Below are positions 52,856 to 61,595 of a stretch of 64,000 bases of DNA, one piece after another. Made by a program: the position numbers and the translations under genes. The notes under the pieces are model-generated. The model worked only from the letters and a program-made list of their open reading frames with translations, did not search any database and was not told where the DNA came from. This DNA is from Owenweeksia sp965214115 (GTDB lineage Bacteria; Bacteroidota; Bacteroidia; Flavobacteriales; Schleiferiaceae): positions 372,001 through 436,000 of the forward strand of contig CBDCAU010000007.1 in assembly GCA_965214115.1 (NCBI GenBank). The letters run 5' to 3'. Numbering within the stretch: position 1 is the first letter of the stretch; every line of letters begins with the position of its first letter.

Positions 52856-54338
52856 TCTCAACTTGGAAAACCCGCAACGCCAATCTTTAGTGGGCGTGGG
52901 GGTGATTTTCTTCAAAAACTTACGGATTGCCTTCAACGTGTTTCTGTCGTTGGTGGCGGTACAGTTTGGGTTGAATTTTTCGATTTTCGGTTTTGGCATC
53001 GAAGCGATTGCGATTGTTTTGGCTATCATTTTTCTTATCATTTCTTTTTTACAATACCGCCGCTTTTTCTTCTATGTGAACAATGACAATTTTATTATTG
53101 AAAAAGGCTTGTTTTCGCGTGATAAAATTACCGTGCCTTTTGAGCGCATTCAAACGGTGAATTTGACGCAAAACTTGGTGCAGCGTTTTTTGAATGTGAT
53201 GGGTTTGAAAATAGACACGGCAGGCAGTTCGGAAAAGGAGTTGGAAATCCCCGCTTTGAAAAAAAACTATGCACGGGAATTACAGCGTTTTTTGATTCGA
53301 CAAAAGGAAGAAACAGTCGAAATTTCTGCGGACGAAAGAGTAGGGGAGGAGTCCATTTCTGAACGGAAAACCCCGCTTATCCAATTGGGCTTCAAAGATT
53401 TAATGAAGGTTGGCATCACCGAAAATCACCTGCGGAACGGCTTGCTTTTATTCGCGGCGGTGAACGGTTATTTGTGGCAATACGAGGAATATCTGATGAA
53501 GCCGTTCGAGGGCTGGATTGACGAACAGAAGAATTTTTTGCTGGCGCAGGCGGTGATTATCGTGCCGATAATGCTTATTTCTTTCGTGGTGATTTCGGTA
53601 CTTTTTTCACTGATTCAAGCCACGCTGCGCTATTTTGATCTGAAATTTTTTGTGGATGAAAAAGGCGTGCAATTGGTGTCGGGATTGTTGAAGCGCAACG
53701 AATTTCAAATCCCAAGAAACAAGATTCAATATTTAAAATGGAAAGGAAACCCACTGCGCAAATTATTGGGTATCAAAACTTTGGTGGTGAAACAAGCGGT
53801 GAGCCAAGAGGTGGGCGACCGCCAAAGTATTCGGGTGCCGGGCTGCGGTTCGCGGCATTTGTTTCAGGTGCTGGAGCATTTTTACCCCGAGCGGAAATCT
53901 TCGTCCTACACTTCTTTCAAAAGTGATTTTTTGCTGACGCTGCAACTGGGCACTTGGCTGGGAATTTTGCCCGCGTTTTTAATGTGCATCCCCGCTTTTT
54001 GGGACTGGCGCTTTTTGGTTTTTCCGCTGATTTATTTGCCCGTTGCGCTATTTTTCATTTATAAATATCAGAAATCCATCTCATTGAAAATCAATAAAGA
54101 AGATGTGATTTTACGCAAAGGTTGGGTGTATCCGAGCCGCTTGATTTTGCAGTTTTACAAATTGCAGGATGTGGAATTTTCACAGAGTATTTTTCAAAAA
54201 CGGCGCGGGTTGGCGAGCGTTACTTTTTTCACGGCGGCGGGGGATGAGTCGATGCCGCACATTCCGGTGGAAACCGCGCGGGTGATTTATGATTATTGTG
54301 TTTTTAAGATTGAGAGTTCGCGGAGGAGTTGGATGTGA
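52848..54338 (+). CDS. YdbT-like protein with three PH-type domains
   Basis: 496 residues from the ATG at 52848, 8 nt inside the previous gene. Three repeats of helix pair plus bPH_2 domain: FIIEKGLFSRDKITVPFERIQTVNLTQNLVQRFLNVMGLKIDTAG (about 80-125), VQLVSGLLKRNEFQIPRNKIQYLKWKGNPLRKLLGI (about 275-315), VILRKGWVYPSRLILQFYKLQDVEFSQSIFQKRRGLASVTFFTAAG (about 420-468). Partner of the YdbS-like protein; embedded between menD and menA, an unusual place. Function unknown. Confidence 0.85.
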   Translation: MNNLNLENPQRQSLVGVGVIFFKNLRIAFNVFLSLVAVQFGLNFSIFGFGIEAIAIVLAIIFLIISFLQYRRFFFYVNNDNFIIEKGLFSRDKITVPFERIQTVNLTQNLVQRFLNVMGLKIDTAGSSEKELEIPALKKNYARELQRFLIRQKEETVEISADERVGEESISERKTPLIQLGFKDLMKVGITENHLRNGLLLFAAVNGYLWQYEEYLMKPFEGWIDEQKNFLLAQAVIIVPIMLISFVVISVLFSLIQATLRYFDLKFFVDEKGVQLVSGLLKRNEFQIPRNKIQYLKWKGNPLRKLLGIKTLVVKQAVSQEVGDRQSIRVPGCGSRHLFQVLEHFYPERKSSSYTSFKSDFLLTLQLGTWLGILPAFLMCIPAFWDWRFLVFPLIYLPVALFFIYKYQKSISLKINKEDVILRKGWVYPSRLILQFYKLQDVEFSQSIFQKRRGLASVTFFTAAGDESMPHIPVETARVIYDYCVFKIESSRRSWM

Positions 54339-54339
54339 A

Positions 54340-54490
54340 CCTCACCCCCAGCCCCTCTCCTGAGGGAGAGGGGTGCCACACGTAAGTACAATGTGAAAAC
54401 CATGCTGAAAAATTTTTAACGACGAAACTTGCGCTGGCCGATTTACGTCCAGCCACCCCCTCTCAGGAGGAGAGGGGGCAGGGGGTGAGG
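54340..54490. repeat. C/G-rich inverted-repeat element before menA
   Basis: Ends CCTCACCCCC (54340-54349) and GGGGGTGAGG (54481-54490). Each end contains its own hairpin (CCCCTCTCC-TGA-GGGAGAGGGG; CCCCCTCTC-AGGA-GGAGAGGGGG). Starts 2 nt after the YdbT-like stop. Confidence 0.75.
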
Positions 54491-54540
54491 TAAAGAAGAG
54501 TTATTTATCCTTTGGTTACAGTATTGAAAATGAAATTTTT

Positions 54541-55440
54541 ATGAATCTAAAACCGTGGATTTCGGCCGCAAGATTGCGCACTTTGCCATTAGCATTTTCG
54601 TGCATCATTTTGGGCACTTGTCTGGCGGCGGAAAATGGGCATTACGATTGGCTGATTTTTGTGCTTTGCTTGCTGACCACGCTTTGCTACCAAGTGCTTT
54701 CCAATTACGCGAATGATTACGGCGATGGTATAAAAGGAACTGATTTGCACAGAGTTGGTGAAAAAAGGGCGGTGGCTTCGGGGGAAATCTCGGCGGCGCA
54801 GATGAAAAAGGCAGTGCGAATTTTTGCGCTCTTATCGTTTGTTTTTGGAACGCTTTTGAGTGTGTTGGCCACCCAAAATTTGCCGTGGATTGTTACCGCT
54901 GGTTTTATACTTTTAGGAATACTGGCAATTTTAGCGGCGATTTTTTATACCGTGGGACGGCGGGCCTACGGCTACAGAGGGCTGGGCGATGTTTCGGTGC
55001 TGCTTTTCTTTGGAATTGTGGGCGTGGGCGGTTCTTATTTTTTACAGACTAATTTTTTGAACTGGGAAATCCTATTGCCCGCTGCGGCCGTGGGTTTGCT
55101 GGCGGTGGGCGTTTTGAATCTCAACAATATGCGCGACATCGAAAACGACCGCGCCGCTGGGAAGAAAACTTTGGTGGTTAAAATGGGCTTAAAAAATGCC
55201 AAAATGTACCACGCATCTTTATTGATTTTGGCCTTTGATTTGGCTTTTCTTTATAATGGAATTTTAGGCGGTAATTTTTGGAAAAATTTATATTTTTTAG
55301 TGTTGCCACTTTTGGTGTTTAATTTATATAAAGTTTTAAAAGCGGAAACGGCTAAAGATTTTGAGCCGCTTTTGAAACAATTGGCAATGGCGACATTATT
55401 TTTCGCAGTATTGTTCGGGCTGGGAAGGTTGTATGCGTGA
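54541..55440 (+). CDS. menA: 1,4-dihydroxy-2-naphthoate polyprenyltransferase
   Basis: 299 residues, eight to nine membrane helices (UbiA family). Asp-rich motif 1 NYANDYGDGIKGTDLHRVGEKRAVASGEI (about 59-87) and motif 2 NLNNMRDIENDRAAGKKTLVVKMG (about 196-219). Attaches the prenyl tail to DHNA to give demethylmenaquinone. Followed by a short terminator. Confidence 0.95.
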   Translation: MNLKPWISAARLRTLPLAFSCIILGTCLAAENGHYDWLIFVLCLLTTLCYQVLSNYANDYGDGIKGTDLHRVGEKRAVASGEISAAQMKKAVRIFALLSFVFGTLLSVLATQNLPWIVTAGFILLGILAILAAIFYTVGRRAYGYRGLGDVSVLLFFGIVGVGGSYFLQTNFLNWEILLPAAAVGLLAVGVLNLNNMRDIENDRAAGKKTLVVKMGLKNAKMYHASLLILAFDLAFLYNGILGGNFWKNLYFLVLPLLVFNLYKVLKAETAKDFEPLLKQLAMATLFFAVLFGLGRLYA

Positions 55441-55448
55441 ATCTCAAA

Positions 55449-55468
55449 TAAGGTGTTTTCACCTTTTT
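55449..55468 (+). terminator. Short intrinsic terminator after menA
   Basis: AAGGTG/CACCTT stem (55450-55455 with 55460-55465), TTTT loop, T run to 55468. Weak stem. Confidence 0.5.
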
Positions 55469-55595
55469 GATTTTCAGAACCTTTCAAAGCCTCACGCCAT
55501 TTTGTCCCCCATCTTTCAATCTCCCTAAAAATTCCCATCGTATCTATGCGCATTCAATTCCTGCGCGCCACTTTTTGTTTTAAAGAATTGTTTCT

Positions 55596-56321
55596 TTGAA
55601 AACGCAACAACAACTTCTTCAAAATCAACATTCTACCGCTATTTTGGTCTTTGCCCGTTCGGGAGAGGCCGAGGCGAACCATACTATTTTTGTGGGAAAT
55701 TCGCCACAAGACAATCGCACGGTTTCCGAAGAATTGCTTCGGCAGACTTTAAACACGTCTCAAAATTCGGGTTTGCCCGTCCGTTTTTTTTCGGAAGAAA
55801 AACAATTCGGCCAAAATTTTGGCGAGCGTTTTTCCAATGCGATTCAGGCGGTTTTTGACGAGGGTTTTGAAAAGGTCATCGCCATCGGCAGCGACACTCC
55901 GGCTTTGCAAACCATTGATATTCAAAAAGCTGCGAACCAGCTTTCGGAAAAAGATTGGGTGGTCGGGCCGGGTTGGGACGGTGGGATTTATTTGATTGGG
56001 ATGCGGCGCGCGGCTTTTTCTGAAAGTGATTTTCGAAATATTGAATGGGAAACACAGCGGGTGCAAAGTGATTTGGCGCAATTGGCGGCAAGTCGAGATT
56101 TTTCCTTTTCCAAATTGAAATCGTATTCGGATTTTGATTCGGAAAAAGACGTGTTCCAAATTTTGAAAGAGATTGCGGCGGATTCGGTTTTGTTTCAATT
56201 GTTGGCGGTGGGATTTTCTTTACAAAACTCTTCTTTTTTCTATAAAGAAATTTACAGCTCATTTTCTGATAACGAGTGTTTTAAGAGAGGACCGCCTTCC
56301 ACTTTTCTCTTTTCTTTATAA
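55596..56321 (+). CDS. DUF2064 (TIGR04282-type) glycosyltransferase-like protein
   Basis: 241 residues from a TTG start (MKTQQQLLQNQHSTAILVFARSGEAEA); no nearby ATG exists. Nucleotidyl/glycosyltransferase A-fold marks: TAILVFARSG, FGERFSNAIQAVFDEGFEKVIAIGSDTPAL and WVVGPGWDGGIYLIGM, matching DUF2064. The first motif has ARSG where relatives often have TR, and the final 50 residues (SFFYKEIYSSFSDNECFKRGP) look unrelated to the family. No partner genes of the usual DUF2064 clusters are adjacent. Confidence 0.8.
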   Translation: MKTQQQLLQNQHSTAILVFARSGEAEANHTIFVGNSPQDNRTVSEELLRQTLNTSQNSGLPVRFFSEEKQFGQNFGERFSNAIQAVFDEGFEKVIAIGSDTPALQTIDIQKAANQLSEKDWVVGPGWDGGIYLIGMRRAAFSESDFRNIEWETQRVQSDLAQLAASRDFSFSKLKSYSDFDSEKDVFQILKEIAADSVLFQLLAVGFSLQNSSFFYKEIYSSFSDNECFKRGPPSTFLFSL

Positions 56322-56422
56322 TAGGATTTTTTCTGTTTAAAAGGCATTTCAGTTTTTCTCAAATGGAGGTTTTGTTCAAATCTTTTCGAGAAGATATTTT
56401 CTTTTTTCCATAAAATTTCAAG

Positions 56423-59400
56423 ATGAAAAAAACATTATTCATCACTCTCACTTTTTTCTCTTTTTCAATGCTGGCGCAGAAGTACGAACAGCGAGGCCAA
56501 GTGATTGAAAATCAAAACAATGAACCGATTGTTGGTGCTTCGGTGGTGGTTTCGGAATCCGTTTATACCATTACGGATGCTGACGGGAATTTTCTATTAA
56601 AAACCGAAAAAGAGCAAGTTACTGCGCGCATTCAGGCGCTCGGTTTTCAGACGCAGCAAGTGCAACTGAAAGCGGGCGAACCGATGACCATCGTTTTGAA
56701 TGAAAACATCGAACAGCTTCAAGACGTGGTAGTTACCGCGCTCGGCATCAAGCGGGACAAGGAAGAATTGGGCTATTCCGTTTCGGAATTGAATTCCAAA
56801 GAACTGACGGATGTGCCGCAAACCAATGTCGTGAATTCCCTCGCGGGGACGGTGGCCGGCGTGCAAATCACCAATGGTTCGTCGGGCATCGGGTCGAGTT
56901 CGCGGATTGTGATTCGTGGCGAAAGTTCGCTGAGCAATACCAACCAGCCGCTTTTTGTGGTGGACGGAATTCCCATTAATAATGAATTGATTGCCAGCGA
57001 TTTGGAAAATACCGAACAAGGCATCCAAGAAGTGGATTGGGGCAATGGCGCTTCCGAAATCCATCCCGACGACATTGAAAGCATTTCCGTTTTGAAAGGC
57101 CCCGGCGCGGCGGCTTTGTACGGCGCGCGGGCGGGCAACGGCGTGGTGGTCATCAACACGAAAAAAGGCACCGACAAAGGCGGCTTCGGCATCACCACTT
57201 CCAGTTATTACACGTTTGAAACGCCGCTGCGAATCCCTGATTATCAGAATGTTTACGGCGGTGGCGCGGGTGGTGAATTTGCCTATGACGACGGTTTGGA
57301 TGCCGGCCCCGGCGAGGGAAAAAACGACGGCGGCATCCGCAGTTTTGGCCCGCAAATGAACGGCCAACTCATCACCCAGTTTGATGGAATGAGCACCGAC
57401 GCCAACGGAAATCCCGTGCGCGGCGGCGATATTATCGCGCGGAATGTAAATGGCACTTTGAACCCGATAACGCCCACGGCTTGGGAAGCGCGGCCGGACA
57501 ACGTGCGCAATTTTTTCCAAACGGGAACGACGTATCAAACCAATCTTGCGATAAGCAAAGCCAACGAAAAATCCAGTTTTCGCCTGAGCTACAGTGCGTT
57601 GGACAATACGGGAATTCTTCCAAATACGGATTTGAACCGTCAAGGCATTTCGCTGAGCGCCGAGCAAAAATTTCCGATGAACGTGCGCGCCAACATTTTT
57701 GCGAATTACATCCATTCGGAGAGTTCCAACCGGCCCGGCCTCGGCTACGGCTCGGAAAATGTGATGTATATTTTCAACTGGATGGGTCGTCAAAACAATG
57801 TCGAAAACCTCCGTGATTACTGGCAAGCGGGGCAGGAGGGGCTGGAGCAATTCAACTTCAATTACCAGTGGATGGACAATCCGTATTTGACGCTTTTTGA
57901 AAATACCAACGCCTTCGACAAAAACCGCCTGATTGGCAACGGCGCGCTGACGTGGGACGCGACCGAAAAACTTAGCCTGCGCTTCCGAACGGGCATTGAT
58001 TATTTTAATGAATTGCGGACGTTCCGACGTGCATTTTCCAGCCAGCGCTGGGCATTTGGCGCTTATCGCGAAGATGATATTTCCTTTAAAGAAATTAATA
58101 CCGATTTATTGGCGACTTATCGTGACCGCATCGGCGAAAGCGATTGGAGCTACACCGCGAGCGTGGGCGCGAATCAGATGAACCAAGAAATCGGCAACAA
58201 AGCCACGCAGGCTGGCGAGCTTTCCGTGCCGAATGTTTACAATTTTGAAAACTCGCGCATTCCCTTGGTAATCAGTCAGTTTCCCACCAAAAAACGCATC
58301 AATAGTTTGTATGGATTGGCGCAGTTCAATTATAAGTCGGGCTTCTTTTTCGATGTGACGGTGCGCAACGATTGGTTTAGTACGTTGCCGATTGAGAACG
58401 CTTCGATTCCGTATTATTCGGCGTCGGTGAGCTATGTTTTGAACCGCTTTTTTGATTTGCCGGACGCGATAAATTACGCCAAACTGCGCTTCAGTTCGGC
58501 CAGCGTGGGCAACGATACCGACCCGTATCAAACCGAGCAAACCTTCCGTTTCAACCAAAATTACGGCAGTAATCCGCTGGTGACCAACCGCAGCACTTTG
58601 GTCAATTCCGATTTTCAACCCGAGCGGCTGAATGCGCTGGAACTGGGCGGTGAGTTTTGGTTTTTTGGAAACCGCTTGATGCTGGATGCGACTGTGAATC
58701 AGAATATTAGCGTCAATCAAATCATCGGTTTGCCCAACTCTGCCGCGAGTGGATTCACGAATCGCGTGGTGAACGGCGGCACGGTGCGCAGCCGCGGATT
58801 GGAACTTTTGGTGCAAGGAACTATCATCGAAAAGGACAATTTCCGCTGGACGGCCACCGCCACCTACGCCGCCAACCGCGCGGAAGTGACCGAGCTGCCC
58901 GACGGCGTGGACCAGTACGTTTTGGGCGTGTCGCAGATTTACAGCGGCGGCGGCAACCAAGTGTTTTACATCGTGAAGGAGGGCGGCCGCGTGGGCGATA
59001 TGTACGGCACGGGGATTTTGCAGCACGAGGGCCGCGATGTGTACAATCAAAACGGCATTCCGCTTCGCGACGGCGAACTGCAACTTTTGGGCAATTACAA
59101 TCCCGATTTTATCGTGGGACTGAACAATCAATTCAAGTATAAAAATGTGTCGCTCAACATTTTATGGGATTGGCGACAAGGCGGAACGATTGTGTCGCGG
59201 ACGAAATCTTTGGGATTGTCGTCAGGCGTTTTAGAAGAAAGTTTGGAAGGCCGTGAAAACGGCATCGTGGGCGACGGCGTGGTGAACATCGGCACGATGG
59301 AAAACCCAAATTACGTGGAAAACACCACCGCCATTTCCGCCGTGGATTATTACAATCAATATAACAATCGCGGCAACGAAGCGACGGCGCTTTACGATGC

Positions 59401-59644
59401 CAGTTACCTGAAATTGAGACAAGTAAGTTTGTATTTCACACTTCCGCAGAAATGGTCGAAAGCGGTGGGCAGCCGAAAAATCCAGTTCGGTGTGATTGGC
59501 AGCAACTTGCTCCTCTTCACCGAAAACCCGCATTTTGACCCCGAACTCAGCGCGATGCAAGGGCGGAATTTTGCTTATGGGGTGGATGATATGAGTTATC
59601 CGAGTTCGCGGAGTTATGGGTTTGCATTGAAAACACAGTTTTAG
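56423..59644 (+). CDS. SusC/RagA-family TonB-linked outer-membrane protein
   Basis: 1073 residues. Signal peptide (TFFSFSMLAQ), carboxypeptidase-regulatory-like domain (QRGQVIENQNNEPIVGASVVV ... DADGNFLLKT, about 20-95), TonB-box region and plug (IEQLQDVVVTALGIKRDKEELGYSVSEL, then GESSLSNTNQPLFVVDGIPINN, the SusC signature), then the 22-strand barrel ending SSRSYGFALKTQF. It forms the channel under its SusD lid and imports a large substrate using TonB energy. Substrate unknown; no glycoside hydrolase is adjacent. Confidence 0.95.
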   Translation: MKKTLFITLTFFSFSMLAQKYEQRGQVIENQNNEPIVGASVVVSESVYTITDADGNFLLKTEKEQVTARIQALGFQTQQVQLKAGEPMTIVLNENIEQLQDVVVTALGIKRDKEELGYSVSELNSKELTDVPQTNVVNSLAGTVAGVQITNGSSGIGSSSRIVIRGESSLSNTNQPLFVVDGIPINNELIASDLENTEQGIQEVDWGNGASEIHPDDIESISVLKGPGAAALYGARAGNGVVVINTKKGTDKGGFGITTSSYYTFETPLRIPDYQNVYGGGAGGEFAYDDGLDAGPGEGKNDGGIRSFGPQMNGQLITQFDGMSTDANGNPVRGGDIIARNVNGTLNPITPTAWEARPDNVRNFFQTGTTYQTNLAISKANEKSSFRLSYSALDNTGILPNTDLNRQGISLSAEQKFPMNVRANIFANYIHSESSNRPGLGYGSENVMYIFNWMGRQNNVENLRDYWQAGQEGLEQFNFNYQWMDNPYLTLFENTNAFDKNRLIGNGALTWDATEKLSLRFRTGIDYFNELRTFRRAFSSQRWAFGAYREDDISFKEINTDLLATYRDRIGESDWSYTASVGANQMNQEIGNKATQAGELSVPNVYNFENSRIPLVISQFPTKKRINSLYGLAQFNYKSGFFFDVTVRNDWFSTLPIENASIPYYSASVSYVLNRFFDLPDAINYAKLRFSSASVGNDTDPYQTEQTFRFNQNYGSNPLVTNRSTLVNSDFQPERLNALELGGEFWFFGNRLMLDATVNQNISVNQIIGLPNSAASGFTNRVVNGGTVRSRGLELLVQGTIIEKDNFRWTATATYAANRAEVTELPDGVDQYVLGVSQIYSGGGNQVFYIVKEGGRVGDMYGTGILQHEGRDVYNQNGIPLRDGELQLLGNYNPDFIVGLNNQFKYKNVSLNILWDWRQGGTIVSRTKSLGLSSGVLEESLEGRENGIVGDGVVNIGTMENPNYVENTTAISAVDYYNQYNNRGNEATALYDASYLKLRQVSLYFTLPQKWSKAVGSRKIQFGVIGSNLLLFTENPHFDPELSAMQGRNFAYGVDDMSYPSSRSYGFALKTQF

Positions 59645-59647
59645 AAA

Positions 59648-59795
59648 CCTCCCCCGCCCTGCGGGCACCCCCTCAAGAGGGGGACAGGGCCGAAACTCTT
59701 GCCAACGGGTTGGAAGCCAGCGGGTTTGCCGTGAAGTAGGGGCGAGCGCTGTCCCCCTCCTTGGAGGGGGTGCCGAGGAACGAGGCGGGGGAGGG
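59648..59795. repeat. Inverted-repeat element inside the susC-susD gap
   Basis: CCTCCCCCGCC/GGCGGGGGAGG ends, then GGCACCCCCTC/GAGGGGGTGCC and GGGGGACAG/CTGTCCCCC, giving a layered long-range stem of about 30 bp interrupted by small loops. It starts 3 nt after the SusC stop and would be transcribed with the operon. Confidence 0.75.
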
Positions 59796-59876
59796 ATTTT
59801 TAATAAAAAGAATGTAGAAAAAAAACTTTGTGTCTTAGCGCCTTTGTAGTATAAAAAAAAGAAAAATTTAGTTGTA

Positions 59877-61301
59877 ATGAAAAAAGCATTTTTTATATCA
59901 TTTTTAGGATTAGGAATAGTATTAAATTCCTGTACCAAAGATTTCGAAGAAATCAACACCAATCCCAACGCGCCGGAAAATGTGGCGCCGCAGTTTTTGC
60001 TGTCCAACATTTTGTGGGAAGCGGCGGACAACAACACTCGACAAAGTTGGCTGGCCGGCAATATGCTGGCGCAGCACACCTCCAATGTGGAGTTTCAGCC
60101 GGTGGACCGCTACGATTTGGGCAGCAACGCGAGTTATTGGGAAGGGACGTACCGCCTGCTAAACGACATTGAATTAATGCATAACGCCACGGGCAGCAAT
60201 GCCGCATACGCGGCACTGGGCGATATTCTAAAAGCGTACTTGACTTCGCAATTGACGGATTTGTGGACGAACGTTCCCTATTTCAACGCCATCCAAGCGG
60301 ACGAGGGAAACTTCACCCCGACTTACGATTCGCAAGAAGAAATTTACACCGCCGAAAACGGCATTTTGGATTTGTTGGAAAAGGCGGTTCCGGTTTTGGA
60401 AAATACGACTTCGACCGTTCAAGGTGATATTATGTACGATGGTGATTTTGAAAAATGGATTCGCTTTGCCAATTCGCTGCGTGTCCGTTATTTATTGAGA
60501 ATCAGCGGACAGCGCGATGTCTCGAGCGAATTGCAAGCCTTGGTGGACAATGGAAAATTGATGCAATCCAATGCCGACAATGGCGCGATTCCTTATTTGA
60601 CCAGTGCGCCGAATCAGTGGTTTATTTTTAATGAACGCGAAGGTCGTTACACCGATTTACGGATGAGCGCGCAAATTGATTCGGTTTTAGAAAATTACGA
60701 TGACCCGCGTGTTTCAGTACTTTTTAAATCCATCACGGATAGTCTTGGAAATGAGGAATTTATCGGCTTGCCCAACGGACTGAGCCGCAATTCCCAAAAT
60801 GCTTTTGACCTGTCGCGGATTTCATTATTGGGCAGCATTTTCCGTGACATTCCAAATGGCGTGGACGCACAATTGATGTTGTGTTCCGAGTTGCAATTTG
60901 CTTTAGCGGAAGCCGCACAAAAAGGTTTGATTTCAGGTAGTTTTAGTGATTATTATGAAAAAGGAATTTCCGCCGCATTTTCGTATCTCAATGTAGCACT
61001 TCCGAACGATTATTTTTCTCGTCCAGAAATCACATTAAATGGTAACAATGATTTTGAAAAAATTATGACACAAAAGTGGCTGACACTTTTCAATAACGGT
61101 CACGAGGCGTGGTTCAACATCCGCCGCACGGGTTTTCCAGTTTTAGAAATTCCGCAGGATAATCTCAATGGCGGCCAGTATCCAGTTCGCTACCGCTACC
61201 CTGAAAGTGAGCAAGCGGCGAATCCTGAAAATTATGCGGAAGCGGTGGGGGAATTATCGGAAGGGGATACGTATGATAGTGAGGGGTGGTGGGAGCAGTA
61301 A
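59877..61301 (+). CDS. SusD/RagB-family lipoprotein
   Basis: 474 residues. Lipoprotein signal, Cys19 (VLNSCTKDFEEINTNPNAP, the usual SusD start). TPR-like helices and SusD-like_2 type landmarks: WEGTYRLLNDIELM, ALGDILKAYLTSQLTDLWTNVPY, LRVRYLLRISG, CSELQFALAEAAQKGLI, IMTQKWLTLFNNGHEAWFNIRRTGFP. It binds substrate at the cell surface as lid of the SusC barrel. Separated from susC by the repeat element. Confidence 0.93.
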   Translation: MKKAFFISFLGLGIVLNSCTKDFEEINTNPNAPENVAPQFLLSNILWEAADNNTRQSWLAGNMLAQHTSNVEFQPVDRYDLGSNASYWEGTYRLLNDIELMHNATGSNAAYAALGDILKAYLTSQLTDLWTNVPYFNAIQADEGNFTPTYDSQEEIYTAENGILDLLEKAVPVLENTTSTVQGDIMYDGDFEKWIRFANSLRVRYLLRISGQRDVSSELQALVDNGKLMQSNADNGAIPYLTSAPNQWFIFNEREGRYTDLRMSAQIDSVLENYDDPRVSVLFKSITDSLGNEEFIGLPNGLSRNSQNAFDLSRISLLGSIFRDIPNGVDAQLMLCSELQFALAEAAQKGLISGSFSDYYEKGISAAFSYLNVALPNDYFSRPEITLNGNNDFEKIMTQKWLTLFNNGHEAWFNIRRTGFPVLEIPQDNLNGGQYPVRYRYPESEQAANPENYAEAVGELSEGDTYDSEGWWEQ

Positions 61302-61347
61302 GTTATTGGTTATTAGGTTAATGAGTTGTTTTGGCGAATGGAAAAGA

Positions 61348-61547
61348 ACCACCCCCGATTTTCGCGGCGGCTTAAGAAAGCCGCGAAAATCACCCCTCCT
61401 TAAAAAGGAGGGGAGCTGGGCCGTCGCTTTGCCCTTTGGTTTTGACAATCAGCCAATTTCTTCCGTGGACCAACTCCCCGCCTCGCTTGCGAGGAGGGGT
61501 GGTTTTGGCGACTGTCCTCAGTCGTCGCCAAAAGCGGGGTGGTGTAA
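61348..61547. repeat. Complex inverted-repeat element between susD and the symporter gene
   Basis: Outer arms CCACCCC and GGGGTGG; internal hairpins GATTTTCGCGGC/GCCGCGAAAATC, CCCTCCTT/AAGGAGGG, CCTC-GCTTGC-GAGG and TTTTGGCGAC/GTCGCCAAAA. About 200 nt, no gene. Confidence 0.7.
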
Positions 61548-61595
61548 ATACCCCAACCAAAATCGTCAATCCAAAATCGAATCAATCGTAAATAA

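Noticed and set aside
55251..55553. Short minus-strand open frame (about 100 codons) after menA
   Set aside because: Most of it is antisense to menA and the remainder covers the menA terminator; no family recognised.
56597..57850. 417-codon minus-strand frame opposite SusC, and a similar one at 58106-59131
   Set aside because: Shadows of the SusC gene without domain similarity.
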